NCBI GenBank assembly: GCA_002419365.1
Contig: DIGA01000026.1
Coordinates: 1-6,720 of the forward strand
Reading direction: 5' to 3'
Length of the DNA: 6,720 bases
Source: Mageeibacillus sp. UBA5734
GTDB lineage: Bacteria; Bacillota; Clostridia; Saccharofermentanales; UBA5734
The notes beneath the pieces are model-generated. The model saw only the letters and a list, made by a program, of their open reading frames with translations. It did not search any database and was not told the origin of the DNA. Each line of letters opens with the position of its first letter. Positions within the stretch are counted from its first letter, which is position 1. A program made the position numbers and the translations under genes. Shown here piece by piece: positions 1-5,040 of the stretch.

Positions 1-1662
1 ACCTACCGTGAATTCAGCCAGGCGATCGATGAAATGGGCACAGGCCTTCTGGCCATGGGCTTTAAGGATCAGCACCTGGTGGTTGTCGGTGACAATTGCT
101 ATGAATGGGCGGTGGCTAATACTGCGATCGTCAATGGCGTCGGGATCACGGTGCCGCTGGATAAGCAGCTGCCGGTTTCCGAAGTCATCAATCTGACCCA
201 GCGGGGCAAGGCGGTTGCATTCATTTATCATCCGAAGCATCATGAAATCGCCAAGGCTGTAGCTGAAGCTGTGCCGCAGGTGCGTAGCCTGATCTGCATG
301 AAAGCCGATGTCATCGAGCAGGAACTGGCTCAGGCTGATAGTCGTTTCACCGACATGGACCAGGTGCTTGCCACCGGTCGTCAGGCGCTGGCCGCAGGGG
401 ATCGCTCGTTTGTGGACGCCGTTATCGATCCGGAGAAGATGTCTTCGCTGCTCTTCACCTCCGGCACGACAGCCATGTCCAAGGGTGTCATGCTCTGCCA
501 TCGCAACATCACACACAATGTGTTCGCGGTCATGTCGACGATTAAGCTTGAAGCGGGTCAGCGCGCTTTGTCGGTCTTGCCCCTGCACCACACCTTTGAA
601 AATACTGTCGGTATGTACATGATGCTCGGTTTTGGCATCAATATCTGTTTTACCGATGGTTTGCGCTATCTCGTCGACAACATGAAGGAATGGAAAATCA
701 ACATCATTCTGGCGGTGCCGCTCCTGTTTGAAAACATCTATCATGCGGTGCAGAAGAAATTGGCTAAGTCGGGCAAGCTAGCCCTGGTCAACAAGCTGCG
801 AGTGGTTGCCCGGTTCCTGCGCAAGGCTGGCATTGACATCCGTAAAAAGCTTTTCCACCAGATCCATGAGGGTGTCGGCGGCGGTTTGTCGCTGTGTGTC
901 AGCGGCGCCGCTGCCATCGACAAGGAAATCACTGCCTTCTTCAACGATATCGGTATTGAATTCTGGTCAGGCTATGGTCTGACCGAGACCTCGCCGGTTA
1001 TCTCCTGCAACAATTATTTTGTTAATGTCTATGGCAGCGTCGGAAATCCGCTGGCGACGATTGAGGTCGGGATCGATGCTGACAGCGATGAACCGGGCGC
1101 TATTGGCGAGATCCTCTCCCGCAGCCCCAGCAACATGCTGGGCTATTATGAAAATCCTGAGGTTACGGCGGAAGTGCTCACTTCGGACGGCTGGGTCCGC
1201 ACCGGTGACATCGGCTACCTCGACAAACGGGGTTGCGTGTTCATCACTGGCCGGAAAAAGTCGATGATCGTCCTGCCCAACGGCAAAAAGGCCTTCCCAG
1301 AGGAGATCGAATTTGTCATCAATCGCATCCAAGGTGTCAAGGAATCGATCGTCTGGGGTGACGAACTCAACCGCGACACACTGGATATCTGTGCCAAGAT
1401 TGTGGTCAGCGATGAATTGCTGCCCGAAGGTCTCGCCGGGGTTGCAGAGAAAATCAGTGCCTATCTGACCGAGCAGATCAAGCTGGTGAATAAGGACATG
1501 CCCGTCTACAAAGCCGTGCGCAACTTTGTCTGGACGACTGAAGAGCTGATCAAGACCACCACACTCAAGGTCAAACGTCCTGAGGAAAGCAAGAAAATCA
1601 AAGCCTGGCTCGAAGACCACCAGACCACCATGCGTGCCATGTCCGGCCAGCGCATGAGCTGA
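1..1662 (+). CDS. Long-chain acyl-CoA synthetase (AMP-forming), 5'-truncated by window edge
   Basis: This cytoplasmic enzyme activates a fatty acid with ATP to an acyl-adenylate and then transfers the acyl group to CoA. The frame is open from base 1 (TYREFSQAIDE...), so the true start lies to the left. The first in-frame ATG, at 34, is internal, because the preceding residues already match the usual acyl-CoA synthetase N-terminal region. 553 residues are visible and I estimate some 40-50 are missing. Class I adenylate-forming motifs appear in order: the P-loop-like FTSGTTAMSKGV (visible residues 152-163), GYGLTETSP (324-332), the TGD of A7 (401-403), GRKKSMIVLPNGKKAFPEEIE (from 417) and a C-terminal TLKVKR, where Lys523 matches the catalytic A10 lysine. 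All key residues look intact. The gene converges on lplA and a strong terminator follows its stop codon. The family is secure; exact chain-length preference is not readable from sequence. Confidence 0.93.
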   Translation, partial: TYREFSQAIDEMGTGLLAMGFKDQHLVVVGDNCYEWAVANTAIVNGVGITVPLDKQLPVSEVINLTQRGKAVAFIYHPKHHEIAKAVAEAVPQVRSLICMKADVIEQELAQADSRFTDMDQVLATGRQALAAGDRSFVDAVIDPEKMSSLLFTSGTTAMSKGVMLCHRNITHNVFAVMSTIKLEAGQRALSVLPLHHTFENTVGMYMMLGFGINICFTDGLRYLVDNMKEWKINIILAVPLLFENIYHAVQKKLAKSGKLALVNKLRVVARFLRKAGIDIRKKLFHQIHEGVGGGLSLCVSGAAAIDKEITAFFNDIGIEFWSGYGLTETSPVISCNNYFVNVYGSVGNPLATIEVGIDADSDEPGAIGEILSRSPSNMLGYYENPEVTAEVLTSDGWVRTGDIGYLDKRGCVFITGRKKSMIVLPNGKKAFPEEIEFVINRIQGVKESIVWGDELNRDTLDICAKIVVSDELLPEGLAGVAEKISAYLTEQIKLVNKDMPVYKAVRNFVWTTEELIKTTTLKVKRPEESKKIKAWLEDHQTTMRAMSGQRMS

Positions 1663-1708
1663 CAAATGCCTTGGGATAAAGATTAAAAGATACAGCGTTC
1701 AAAGCACC

Positions 1709-1749
1709 AAAAACACCGCGCTGCCCCGCTTGGGCAGTGCGGTGTTTTT
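1709..1749 (+). terminator. Rho-independent terminator for the acyl-CoA synthetase gene
   Basis: An 18-bp stem (1709-1726 with 1732-1749) closes a 5-nt loop, CGCTT. The left side begins AAAAACACCGC and the right side ends GCGGTGTTTTT, so it is followed by a U-run on the + transcript. The single non-Watson-Crick position is G1720 opposite T1738. That is a stable G-U pair in the + transcript but a C-A mismatch on the - strand, so the hairpin suits the rightward gene that ends 46 nt upstream. It probably also works in reverse, because it has an A-run on the other side. Confidence 0.88.
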
Positions 1750-1751
1750 GC

Positions 1752-1775
1752 CAATGCCAGCTCAGCTGGCTATTG
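1752..1775. repeat. Small palindrome of module copy 1
   Basis: The arms GCCAGCT (1756-1762) and AGCTGGC (1764-1770) surround a single C. CAAT (1752-1755) and ATTG (1772-1775) extend the pairing past a one-base bulge at T1771. It stands where copy 2 has its 20-bp palindrome. Its role is unknown; it may add to termination or mark the repeat element. Confidence 0.6.
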
Positions 1776-1792
1776 CCAACGTTCAATGCACC

Positions 1793-1833
1793 AAAAACTG
1801 CGAACTGCCCTGCCATGGCAGTTCACAGTTTTT
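1793..1833 (-). terminator. Rho-independent terminator for lplA
   Basis: A 17-bp stem (1793-1809 with 1817-1833) closes a 7-nt loop. The one imperfect pair is C1801 with A1825 on the + strand, which becomes a G-U pair in the - transcript, so it folds fully in the lplA direction. The A-run at 1793-1797 gives the U-run on that transcript. It lies 29 nt beyond the lplA stop codon. The T-run at 1829-1833 means it may also act as a backup for rightward transcription. Confidence 0.85.
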
Positions 1834-1839
1834 GCCAAT

Positions 1840-1859
1840 GCCAAGGCATATGCCTTGGC
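1840..1859. repeat. Perfect 20-bp palindrome next to the lplA stop
   Basis: The bases GCCAAGGCATATGCCTTGGC are their own reverse complement. The palindrome begins two bases past the lplA stop codon on the - strand and is the copy-2 counterpart of the weaker palindrome at 1756-1770. With no loop bases it would fold in RNA with a small opened loop. Possible roles are an mRNA 3'-end structure or a protein site; neither is shown by the sequence. Confidence 0.75.
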
Positions 1860-1861
1860 TA

Positions 1862-2911
1862 TTACCACCCCTGGCTGGCCACCAGATCGGCCAGATCCTG
1901 GGCCATCTGGGTCCGGCTGATGCCAAATCCTCCAGGCATGTCCCTATTGGCCGCTATCGCCTGAGTCAGGATCGCAGAGCGGAACGGCAGGTTCAGCAGG
2001 GAGTGCTCCATGTGGGCGATCCAGTCACTGTCCAAGGCATCTGAGTAGAAACGAACCGCGCTGACATGACCGTGCTCAACTTTGAATCCGAGACGGACAT
2101 GACCCCAACCCAAATGCTCATCCAGTTCAGCGTCAAAACGCAGCGTTTCGCCAAAGCGCCAGTCCCAGGAGGCAAATTTCTCTTCGAGATGGAGCAGCAG
2201 AGGATCCTGGCGATAATCATGACTGGTTGTGTGGATGATATCTGACGTCTGCTGGGTACCGTCTTTGGAATTGGCAAAGGACCCAATGAAAACCTGCTCG
2301 AGCTGATCCATCCAATAGGCAACATCGAGTTCGGGACGGAACGCATTGAGATTGGTGATCCGCGACCGGACCGATGCGACCCCGCGTGCCTGCAATTTGG
2401 CCGGAGCAACCGTCAGGTAGCGGCCGACCCGCTCAAAGGCCGATGAAACCAGCAAAGTGCCATGATGCAGGCCAACCCCATGGTCAATCCGGAAGGCATT
2501 GCCGGAAAATTTCAAACCGTCCGCGAGGATATCATTGCGTCCGGAGCGCTCGGCCGGGATATTCGCCCGGCGAACGGTGTCGACAATCATCTGGAAATTG
2601 CGACCAATGTCAAAATCAGCCTGAGGCATTAAAAGTGAAAAATTGAGGTTGCCCAAGTCGTGGAACACCGCTCCGCCACCGGTCGTCCGTCGCGCCAGGC
2701 GCCCGCCTTCGGCTTCCAGAAGTTCGGTTTTGCATTCAGCCCAGGCGTTCTGGTTACGACCGATCACGACGGTATTTTCGTTCTGCCACAGGTAAAGGAT
2801 TGCCTGCAGCGCTTCTTTCTGCGCGCCAGCCATTTGTTGCAGCAGATAGTCTTCCAGAGCCAGGTTGAAGTAAGGGTCATGGGAGTGGCTTTTGACGATC
2901 AGGGTGCTCAT
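1862..2911 (-). CDS. lplA: Lipoate-protein ligase A
   Basis: This cytoplasmic ligase uses ATP to activate free lipoate and attach it to the lysine of lipoyl domains (2-oxoacid dehydrogenase E2, glycine cleavage H protein). The 349-residue product is close to the E. coli LplA length. Family marks are FNLALEDYLL (15-24), the substrate-binding loop RRTTGGGAVFHDLGNLN (74-90), GLKFSGNAFR with the expected lysine at 134, HHGTLL (149-154) and RGVASVRSRITNL (176-188). A C-terminal accessory domain begins near WDWRFGETLRFD (249-260). The start is placed at the ATG at 2911 because GGAGG (2921-2925) stands 9 nt upstream. The more distal ATGs at 2920 and 2929 would touch or precede that site. It is transcribed alone, divergently from the next operon, and no lipoylated partner gene is in view. 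Confidence 0.95.
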   Translation of the reverse strand: MSTLIVKSHSHDPYFNLALEDYLLQQMAGAQKEALQAILYLWQNENTVVIGRNQNAWAECKTELLEAEGGRLARRTTGGGAVFHDLGNLNFSLLMPQADFDIGRNFQMIVDTVRRANIPAERSGRNDILADGLKFSGNAFRIDHGVGLHHGTLLVSSAFERVGRYLTVAPAKLQARGVASVRSRITNLNAFRPELDVAYWMDQLEQVFIGSFANSKDGTQQTSDIIHTTSHDYRQDPLLLHLEEKFASWDWRFGETLRFDAELDEHLGWGHVRLGFKVEHGHVSAVRFYSDALDSDWIAHMEHSLLNLPFRSAILTQAIAANRDMPGGFGISRTQMAQDLADLVASQGW

Positions 2912-2920
2912 GCGTGTCAT

Positions 2921-2925
2921 CCTCC
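2921..2925 (-). promoter_or_regulatory. lplA ribosome binding site, decides the start codon
   Basis: On the - strand this reads GGAGG, 9 nt before the ATG at 2909-2911. It directly abuts an in-frame ATG at 2918-2920, which is therefore unlikely to be used. Confidence 0.8.
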
Positions 2926-2936
2926 GCAAGTATCGT

Positions 2937-2942
2937 ATGATA
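2937..2942 (-). promoter_or_regulatory. Candidate -10 element for lplA
   Basis: The - strand reads TATCAT, 5 of 6 matches to the sigma-A -10 consensus. A transcript starting about 7 nt downstream would carry a leader of about 19 nt containing the GGAGG site. No convincing -35 hexamer stands at the right distance. It overlaps the rightward -10 element by two bases, so the two promoters would compete or share a regulator. Confidence 0.4.
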
Positions 2943-2946
2943 TAAT
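2938..2946 (+). promoter_or_regulatory. Extended -10 promoter for the 92-aa gene / mazG / rqcP operon
   Basis: The bases TGATATAAT fit the extended -10 pattern TGnTATAAT exactly. No good -35 hexamer is present 17 bp upstream, which extended -10 promoters tolerate. Transcription would start near 2952-2954, only about 5-7 nt before the ATG at 2959. Confidence 0.6.
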
Positions 2947-2958
2947 GCTACCAGCAAA

Positions 2959-3237
2959 ATGGCGGAGGGCAAACCCATCAAACTGGAAGGCAAGCTATTT
3001 CGCGGCAATCTGATGCTGCGCTCGCAAGAGGTCGAGTTTACCGATCCCAACCTGACCTTTACCAAGATCCTGGAGAAATGCCTGGTGAACCTTTGCCGTG
3101 GCCTCGAGGTGCCGATCCCGCTCTGGCTGGAAAAGAACACCCGCGAGTTTGCCCGCTTTCACCAGACATTGTTTTTCGACGGCCAGTTCACAGAGCCGAT
3201 TGCCTTTGACCGCTTCCAGATCCGCTGGATTGAATGA
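2959..3237 (+). CDS. Conserved-looking 92-aa protein of unknown function
   Basis: I do not recognise a named family. The product is soluble, with no signal peptide or membrane segment, and reads like a small folded protein. It has a basic N-terminal strand (IKLEGKLFRGNLMLRS), a middle helix (LTFTKILEKCLVNLCRGL, residues 36-53), then VPIPLWLEKNTREFARF (55-71) and the C-terminal FDRFQIRWIE. The gene is supported by its promoter, by the 10-nt gap to mazG and by the mazG ribosome site overlapping its stop codon. The ATG at 2959 is the only reasonable start: an in-frame stop sits at 2938-2940, the next in-frame ATG is 54 nt further in, and neither has an upstream Shine-Dalgarno site. Co-transcription with mazG and rqcP hints at a housekeeping role, but no function is assigned. 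Confidence 0.8.
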   Translation: MAEGKPIKLEGKLFRGNLMLRSQEVEFTDPNLTFTKILEKCLVNLCRGLEVPIPLWLEKNTREFARFHQTLFFDGQFTEPIAFDRFQIRWIE

Positions 3238-3247
3238 GAGGATAGAT

Positions 3248-4141
3248 ATGGATTCCGATAGACAATCACTGCCAGAGTTTGACCTGGCTTCCGACACGTT
3301 TACCGTCAAGGACCAGTATACGATCGGTGAACTGCGCACAATCATGGCGTTTTTGCGCAGTGAAAATGGTTGCCCTTGGGACAAGGTCCAGACCCATGAT
3401 TCGATCAAGAAAAACCTGCTCGAGGAAGCGTACGAAGCGATCGACGCCATCGAAAGCGGCGACCCCGCCTTGATGGCCGATGAGCTCGGCGATGTCCTGA
3501 TGCAGGTCGTTTTCCATGCCCAGATGGCCAGCGAGCAGGCTGCGTTTGATTTCGACACCGTGGTGTCCAATATCTGCCGCAAGCTGGTTTCGCGCCATAC
3601 ACATTTGTTTGGCCAGGACCAGGCGGATTCGCCGGAAGCCGTGCTCGACACCTGGGAGAAAAACAAACTCAAGGAAAAAGGCTTCGCCAGCCAGTCCCAG
3701 GTCCTGGTCGATGTGCCGCGTTCGCTGCCTGCCCTGCAGCGTGCTTTCAAAGTCCAGCAGAAGGCGGCCCAGGTGGGGTTTGACTGGGACAATCCGGAGG
3801 GGCCGAAGGAGAAAATCCTCGAGGAGCTGGACGAAATCCGGGAGATCCTCGAACAGACCCGGGAGCAGGTTGCCCAGGAACTGCTCACAGCAGAGCAGGC
3901 TGGCCGGGCGGTTGCAGCTGAAGTCGGTGATCTGTTGTTTGCGGTTGTCAATTATGCCCGCCATCTCAAGGTGCAGCCGGAAATCGCCCTGACCCAGACA
4001 ACGGACAAATTCATCCACCGCTTCACGGAGATGGAAGTCCTGGCCGAAGAAGATGACAAAGACCTCGATGAGCTGACTATGAATGAACTGGATGCGCTGT
4101 GGGAAGCAGCCAAGGCTGGAGAAAAGGAGCATCAGGCATGA
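3248..4141 (+). CDS. mazG: MazG nucleoside triphosphate pyrophosphohydrolase
   Basis: MazG cleaves (d)NTPs to the monophosphate and pyrophosphate and is thought to clean the nucleotide pool. The 297-residue product has two MazG domains, as in E. coli MazG. In domain 1, GCPWDKVQTHDS (41-52) is followed by the metal-binding EEAYE (59-63) and ELGDVL (79-84), then RHTHLFG (116-122). In domain 2, VGFDW (176-180) is followed by EELDE (192-196) and EVGDLLF (225-231). Both sets of acidic ligands are intact. The start is the ATG at 3248, with GAGAGG 6 nt upstream; the longer open frame from 3098 has no support and overlaps the preceding gene. Bacillus YabN carries an extra N-terminal tetrapyrrole-methylase-like domain that is absent here. 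The stop overlaps the rqcP start as ATGA, suggesting coupled translation. Confidence 0.95.
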   Translation: MDSDRQSLPEFDLASDTFTVKDQYTIGELRTIMAFLRSENGCPWDKVQTHDSIKKNLLEEAYEAIDAIESGDPALMADELGDVLMQVVFHAQMASEQAAFDFDTVVSNICRKLVSRHTHLFGQDQADSPEAVLDTWEKNKLKEKGFASQSQVLVDVPRSLPALQRAFKVQQKAAQVGFDWDNPEGPKEKILEELDEIREILEQTREQVAQELLTAEQAGRAVAAEVGDLLFAVVNYARHLKVQPEIALTQTTDKFIHRFTEMEVLAEEDDKDLDELTMNELDALWEAAKAGEKEHQA

Positions 4142-4401
4142 GACTGGACAAGTATCTCAAAGTGGCTCGCGTGATCAAGCGCCGCACCATCGCCAATGAA
4201 GTCAGCGCCGCTGGCCGGGTCAGTGTCAATGGCAAGACAGCCAAGCCCAGCACGGATATCAAGCCTGGCGACATCATCGAAATCGCTTTTGGTTCTGGCT
4301 TGAGCCGGATCCGGGTCCTGGCGGTCAAGGAGACCGTGCGCAAAAATGAAGCCAGCGAACTATTCGAAATCCTTGAGGCCGGAGATGCGCTCAAAGAGTA
4401 A
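4138..4401 (+). CDS. rqcP: S4-domain ribosome quality-control factor RqcP (YabO type)
   Basis: RqcP (YabO in Bacillus subtilis, an Hsp15 relative) binds stalled 50S-peptidyl-tRNA complexes and helps RqcH add alanine tails to nascent chains. The product has 87 residues, nearly the 86 of YabO. The S4 RNA-binding fold fills the first two-thirds: MRLDKYLKVARVIKRRTIAN, then GRVSVNGKTAKPSTDIKPGD, the classical S4 loop. The tail VRKNEASELFEIL matches the YabO C-terminal helix by recall. AAGGAG (4124-4129) lies 8 nt before the ATG, inside the end of mazG, and the genes overlap by 4 nt. The mazG-rqcP adjacency is the Bacillus and clostridial order. It predicts an RqcH homologue elsewhere in the genome. 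Confidence 0.93.
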   Translation: MRLDKYLKVARVIKRRTIANEVSAAGRVSVNGKTAKPSTDIKPGDIIEIAFGSGLSRIRVLAVKETVRKNEASELFEILEAGDALKE

Positions 4402-4422
4402 CCTCAACGTAAAATAACCGGG

Positions 4423-4452
4423 TTGCCGGATAGTCACGTTAAAAGGTACAAT
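4423..4452 (+). promoter_or_regulatory. Candidate promoter for the divIC-like gene
   Basis: TTGCCG (4423-4428, 4 of 6 matches to the -35 consensus) and TACAAT (4447-4452, 5 of 6 to -10) are 18 bp apart. The start of transcription would fall near 4459, leaving a leader of about 28 nt. The -35 lies in a weak inverted repeat (AACGT 4406-4410 with ACGTT 4436-4440, and CCGG 4418-4421 with CCGG 4426-4429). Nothing else is seen in the 85-nt gap, and it contains no clear terminator, so read-through from rqcP is also possible. Confidence 0.45.
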
Positions 4453-4470
4453 AAATCATATTGATTTTGC

Positions 4471-4477
4471 GGAAAGG
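4471..4477 (+). promoter_or_regulatory. Ribosome binding site that places the divIC-like start
   Basis: GGAAAGG lies 9 nt before the ATG at 4487 but only 3 nt before the in-frame GTG at 4481, so the ATG is the better start. Confidence 0.6.
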
Positions 4478-4486
4478 ACTGTGCAA

Positions 4487-4816
4487 ATGGCCCGAGCCAT
4501 GGGATACCCGCACCCTCGTCGTCATCATGTACCCCACGTAGCTGGCCACCAACTGGTTGTCCGCATCATTCTGGGCCTTTTATTTGTCCTTGCTGCCGCC
4601 TCGGCCGTTGCCATCTATTTCCAACAAGAAGAGCAATTTACGCGTATAGCTGCCCGCCGGGCCGAACTGATTCAGGCACAGGCCATTGCGGACCGCCGCC
4701 ATGAGGATCTGCTGGCCTTGAAGAACCAGGTCGATTCCGATGCCTACATCGAGCGCATCGCCCGGGAAAAGCTCGGCATGGTCCGGCCGAATGAGATCCT
4801 GTTCGAAGAACCATAA
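4487..4816 (+). CDS. divIC: DivIC/FtsB-like septum formation protein
   Basis: DivIC (FtsB in Gram-negatives) is a bitopic division protein that pairs with FtsL and links to the septal peptidoglycan synthase complex. The 109-residue product has a cytoplasmic N-terminus, one hydrophobic segment (about 23-45, LVVRIILGLLFVLAAASAVA), a charged heptad-like coiled coil (about 46-82) and the family C-terminal signature DSDAYIERIAREKLGMVRPNEI (83-104). Position downstream of rqcP supports DivIC over other septum proteins. The N-terminal tail is unusually histidine-rich (His9, 13, 14, 17 and 21). In Bacillus subtilis, yabP and yabQ lie between yabO and divIC; here the gap is only 85 nt. The start could also be the GTG at 4481, adding two residues. 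Confidence 0.85.
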   Translation: MARAMGYPHPRRHHVPHVAGHQLVVRIILGLLFVLAAASAVAIYFQQEEQFTRIAARRAELIQAQAIADRRHEDLLALKNQVDSDAYIERIAREKLGMVRPNEILFEEP

Positions 4817-4853
4817 GAGGCCGACCGGACAGGCCGGTTAGAACATGCATCAT

Positions 4854-4893
4854 AAGACAGTGACTGATTGAAAGATGAGTGACTGTCTTTTTT
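4854..4893 (+). terminator. Rho-independent terminator after the divIC-like gene
   Basis: AAGACAGT (4854-4861) pairs with ACTGTCTT (4882-4889). ACT (4863-4865) pairs with AGT (4878-4880) beyond a G-G mismatch, closing a 12-nt loop. A six-T run (4888-4893) follows. It lies about 38 nt past the stop codon and separates the division gene from the transporter lipoprotein gene. A smaller CCGG-based inverted repeat at 4824-4838 precedes it. Confidence 0.8.
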
Positions 4894-4926
4894 GTTGGCT
4901 TTTTCTGAATGTTTCCGAATCTTTTC

Positions 4927-4955
4927 TTGAACGAGTGTGTCCAGAGTGTTAACAT
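4927..4955 (+). promoter_or_regulatory. Weak candidate promoter for the peptide-binding lipoprotein gene
   Basis: TTGAAC (4927-4932, 4 of 6 to the -35 consensus) and TAACAT (4950-4955, 4 of 6 to -10) are 17 bp apart. The -10 lies inside the perfect palindrome TAACATGTTA (4950-4959), which could be an operator half-site. A promoter is expected here because a terminator lies upstream and the gene's codon use suggests strong expression, but this assignment is tentative. Confidence 0.3.
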
Positions 4956-4970
4956 GTTATCAAGATTGAG

Positions 4971-5009
4971 TGGCGCGGGGGCTTTTGTTCAACAATTGTC
5001 ATCGCGCCA
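4971..5009 (+). promoter_or_regulatory. Leader hairpin upstream of the lipoprotein gene
   Basis: TGGCGCG (4971-4977) and CGCGCCA (5003-5009) are exact complements around a 25-nt loop, which itself contains the palindrome ACAATTGT (4992-4999). The stem ends 17 nt before the AAGGAGG site, so it would sit in the 5' leader. It may protect the message or tune translation. No U-run follows, so it is not a terminator. Confidence 0.45.
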
Positions 5010-5026
5010 TCATCGTCATAGAACAC

Positions 5027-5033
5027 AAGGAGG
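5027..5033 (+). promoter_or_regulatory. Strong ribosome binding site, decides the lipoprotein start
   Basis: A full AAGGAGG lies 7 nt before the ATG at 5041 and just ahead of a lipoprotein signal peptide. It rules out the in-frame upstream ATGs from 4909. Confidence 0.9.
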
Positions 5034-5040
5034 AAGCACC

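Larger units (their letters stand above)
1697..1866. repeat. Two tandem copies of a double-hairpin module
   Basis: Copy 1 covers 1697-1780 and copy 2 covers 1781-1866. The left arms (1697-1714 and 1781-1798) match at 17 of 18 positions. The block TTTTTGCCAATGCC (1745-1758 and 1829-1842) is identical. The right arms (1768-1777 and 1857-1866) match at 9 of 10. Between the arms lie a 30-bp hairpin core (1715-1744 and 1799-1828) and a palindrome core (9 bp and 14 bp). Both differ between the copies yet stay self-complementary. The module fills the space between the two convergent genes, and copy 2 runs into the lplA stop codon (1862-1864). It could be a local duplication of a terminator or one instance of a genome-wide interspersed element; the window alone cannot decide. 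Confidence 0.85.

Noticed and set aside
967..1665. Open frame of 232 codons on the - strand opposite the acyl-CoA synthetase
   Set aside because: The sense frame carries clear catalytic motifs throughout. The antisense product is compositionally a shadow and begins at the end of the real gene without its own signals.
1663..1861. CRISPR-like array from the repeated arms in the convergent intergenic region
   Set aside because: There are only two units, the spaces between arms are self-complementary, and the units act as terminators. No cas genes or further repeats are present.
2945..3013. Short open frame of 22 codons overlapping the start of the 92-aa gene
   Set aside because: Its ATG lies within the -10 element, so a transcript from that promoter would not contain it. 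It ends inside the real gene.
3098..3247. Longer N-terminus for mazG starting inside the upstream gene
   Set aside because: The extension reads the 92-aa gene in another frame, looks low-complexity and basic, and lacks a ribosome site. The ATG at 3248 has a good one and starts a normal MazG N-terminus.
2995..4132. Two long overlapping open frames on the - strand opposite the 92-aa gene and mazG
   Set aside because: Both are antisense to well-supported genes with intact MazG motifs, and neither shows a start signal or family resemblance.
2959..4816. A novel defence or toxin-antitoxin system suggested by mazG next to an unknown small gene
   Set aside because: mazG next to rqcP and divIC is the ordinary housekeeping order of Bacillota. 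There is no toxin-like partner or mobile-element context.
4909..5040. Longer N-terminus for the lipoprotein from an in-frame ATG at 4909
   Set aside because: It would read through the promoter and leader region. The AAGGAGG plus signal peptide starting at 5041 is decisive.
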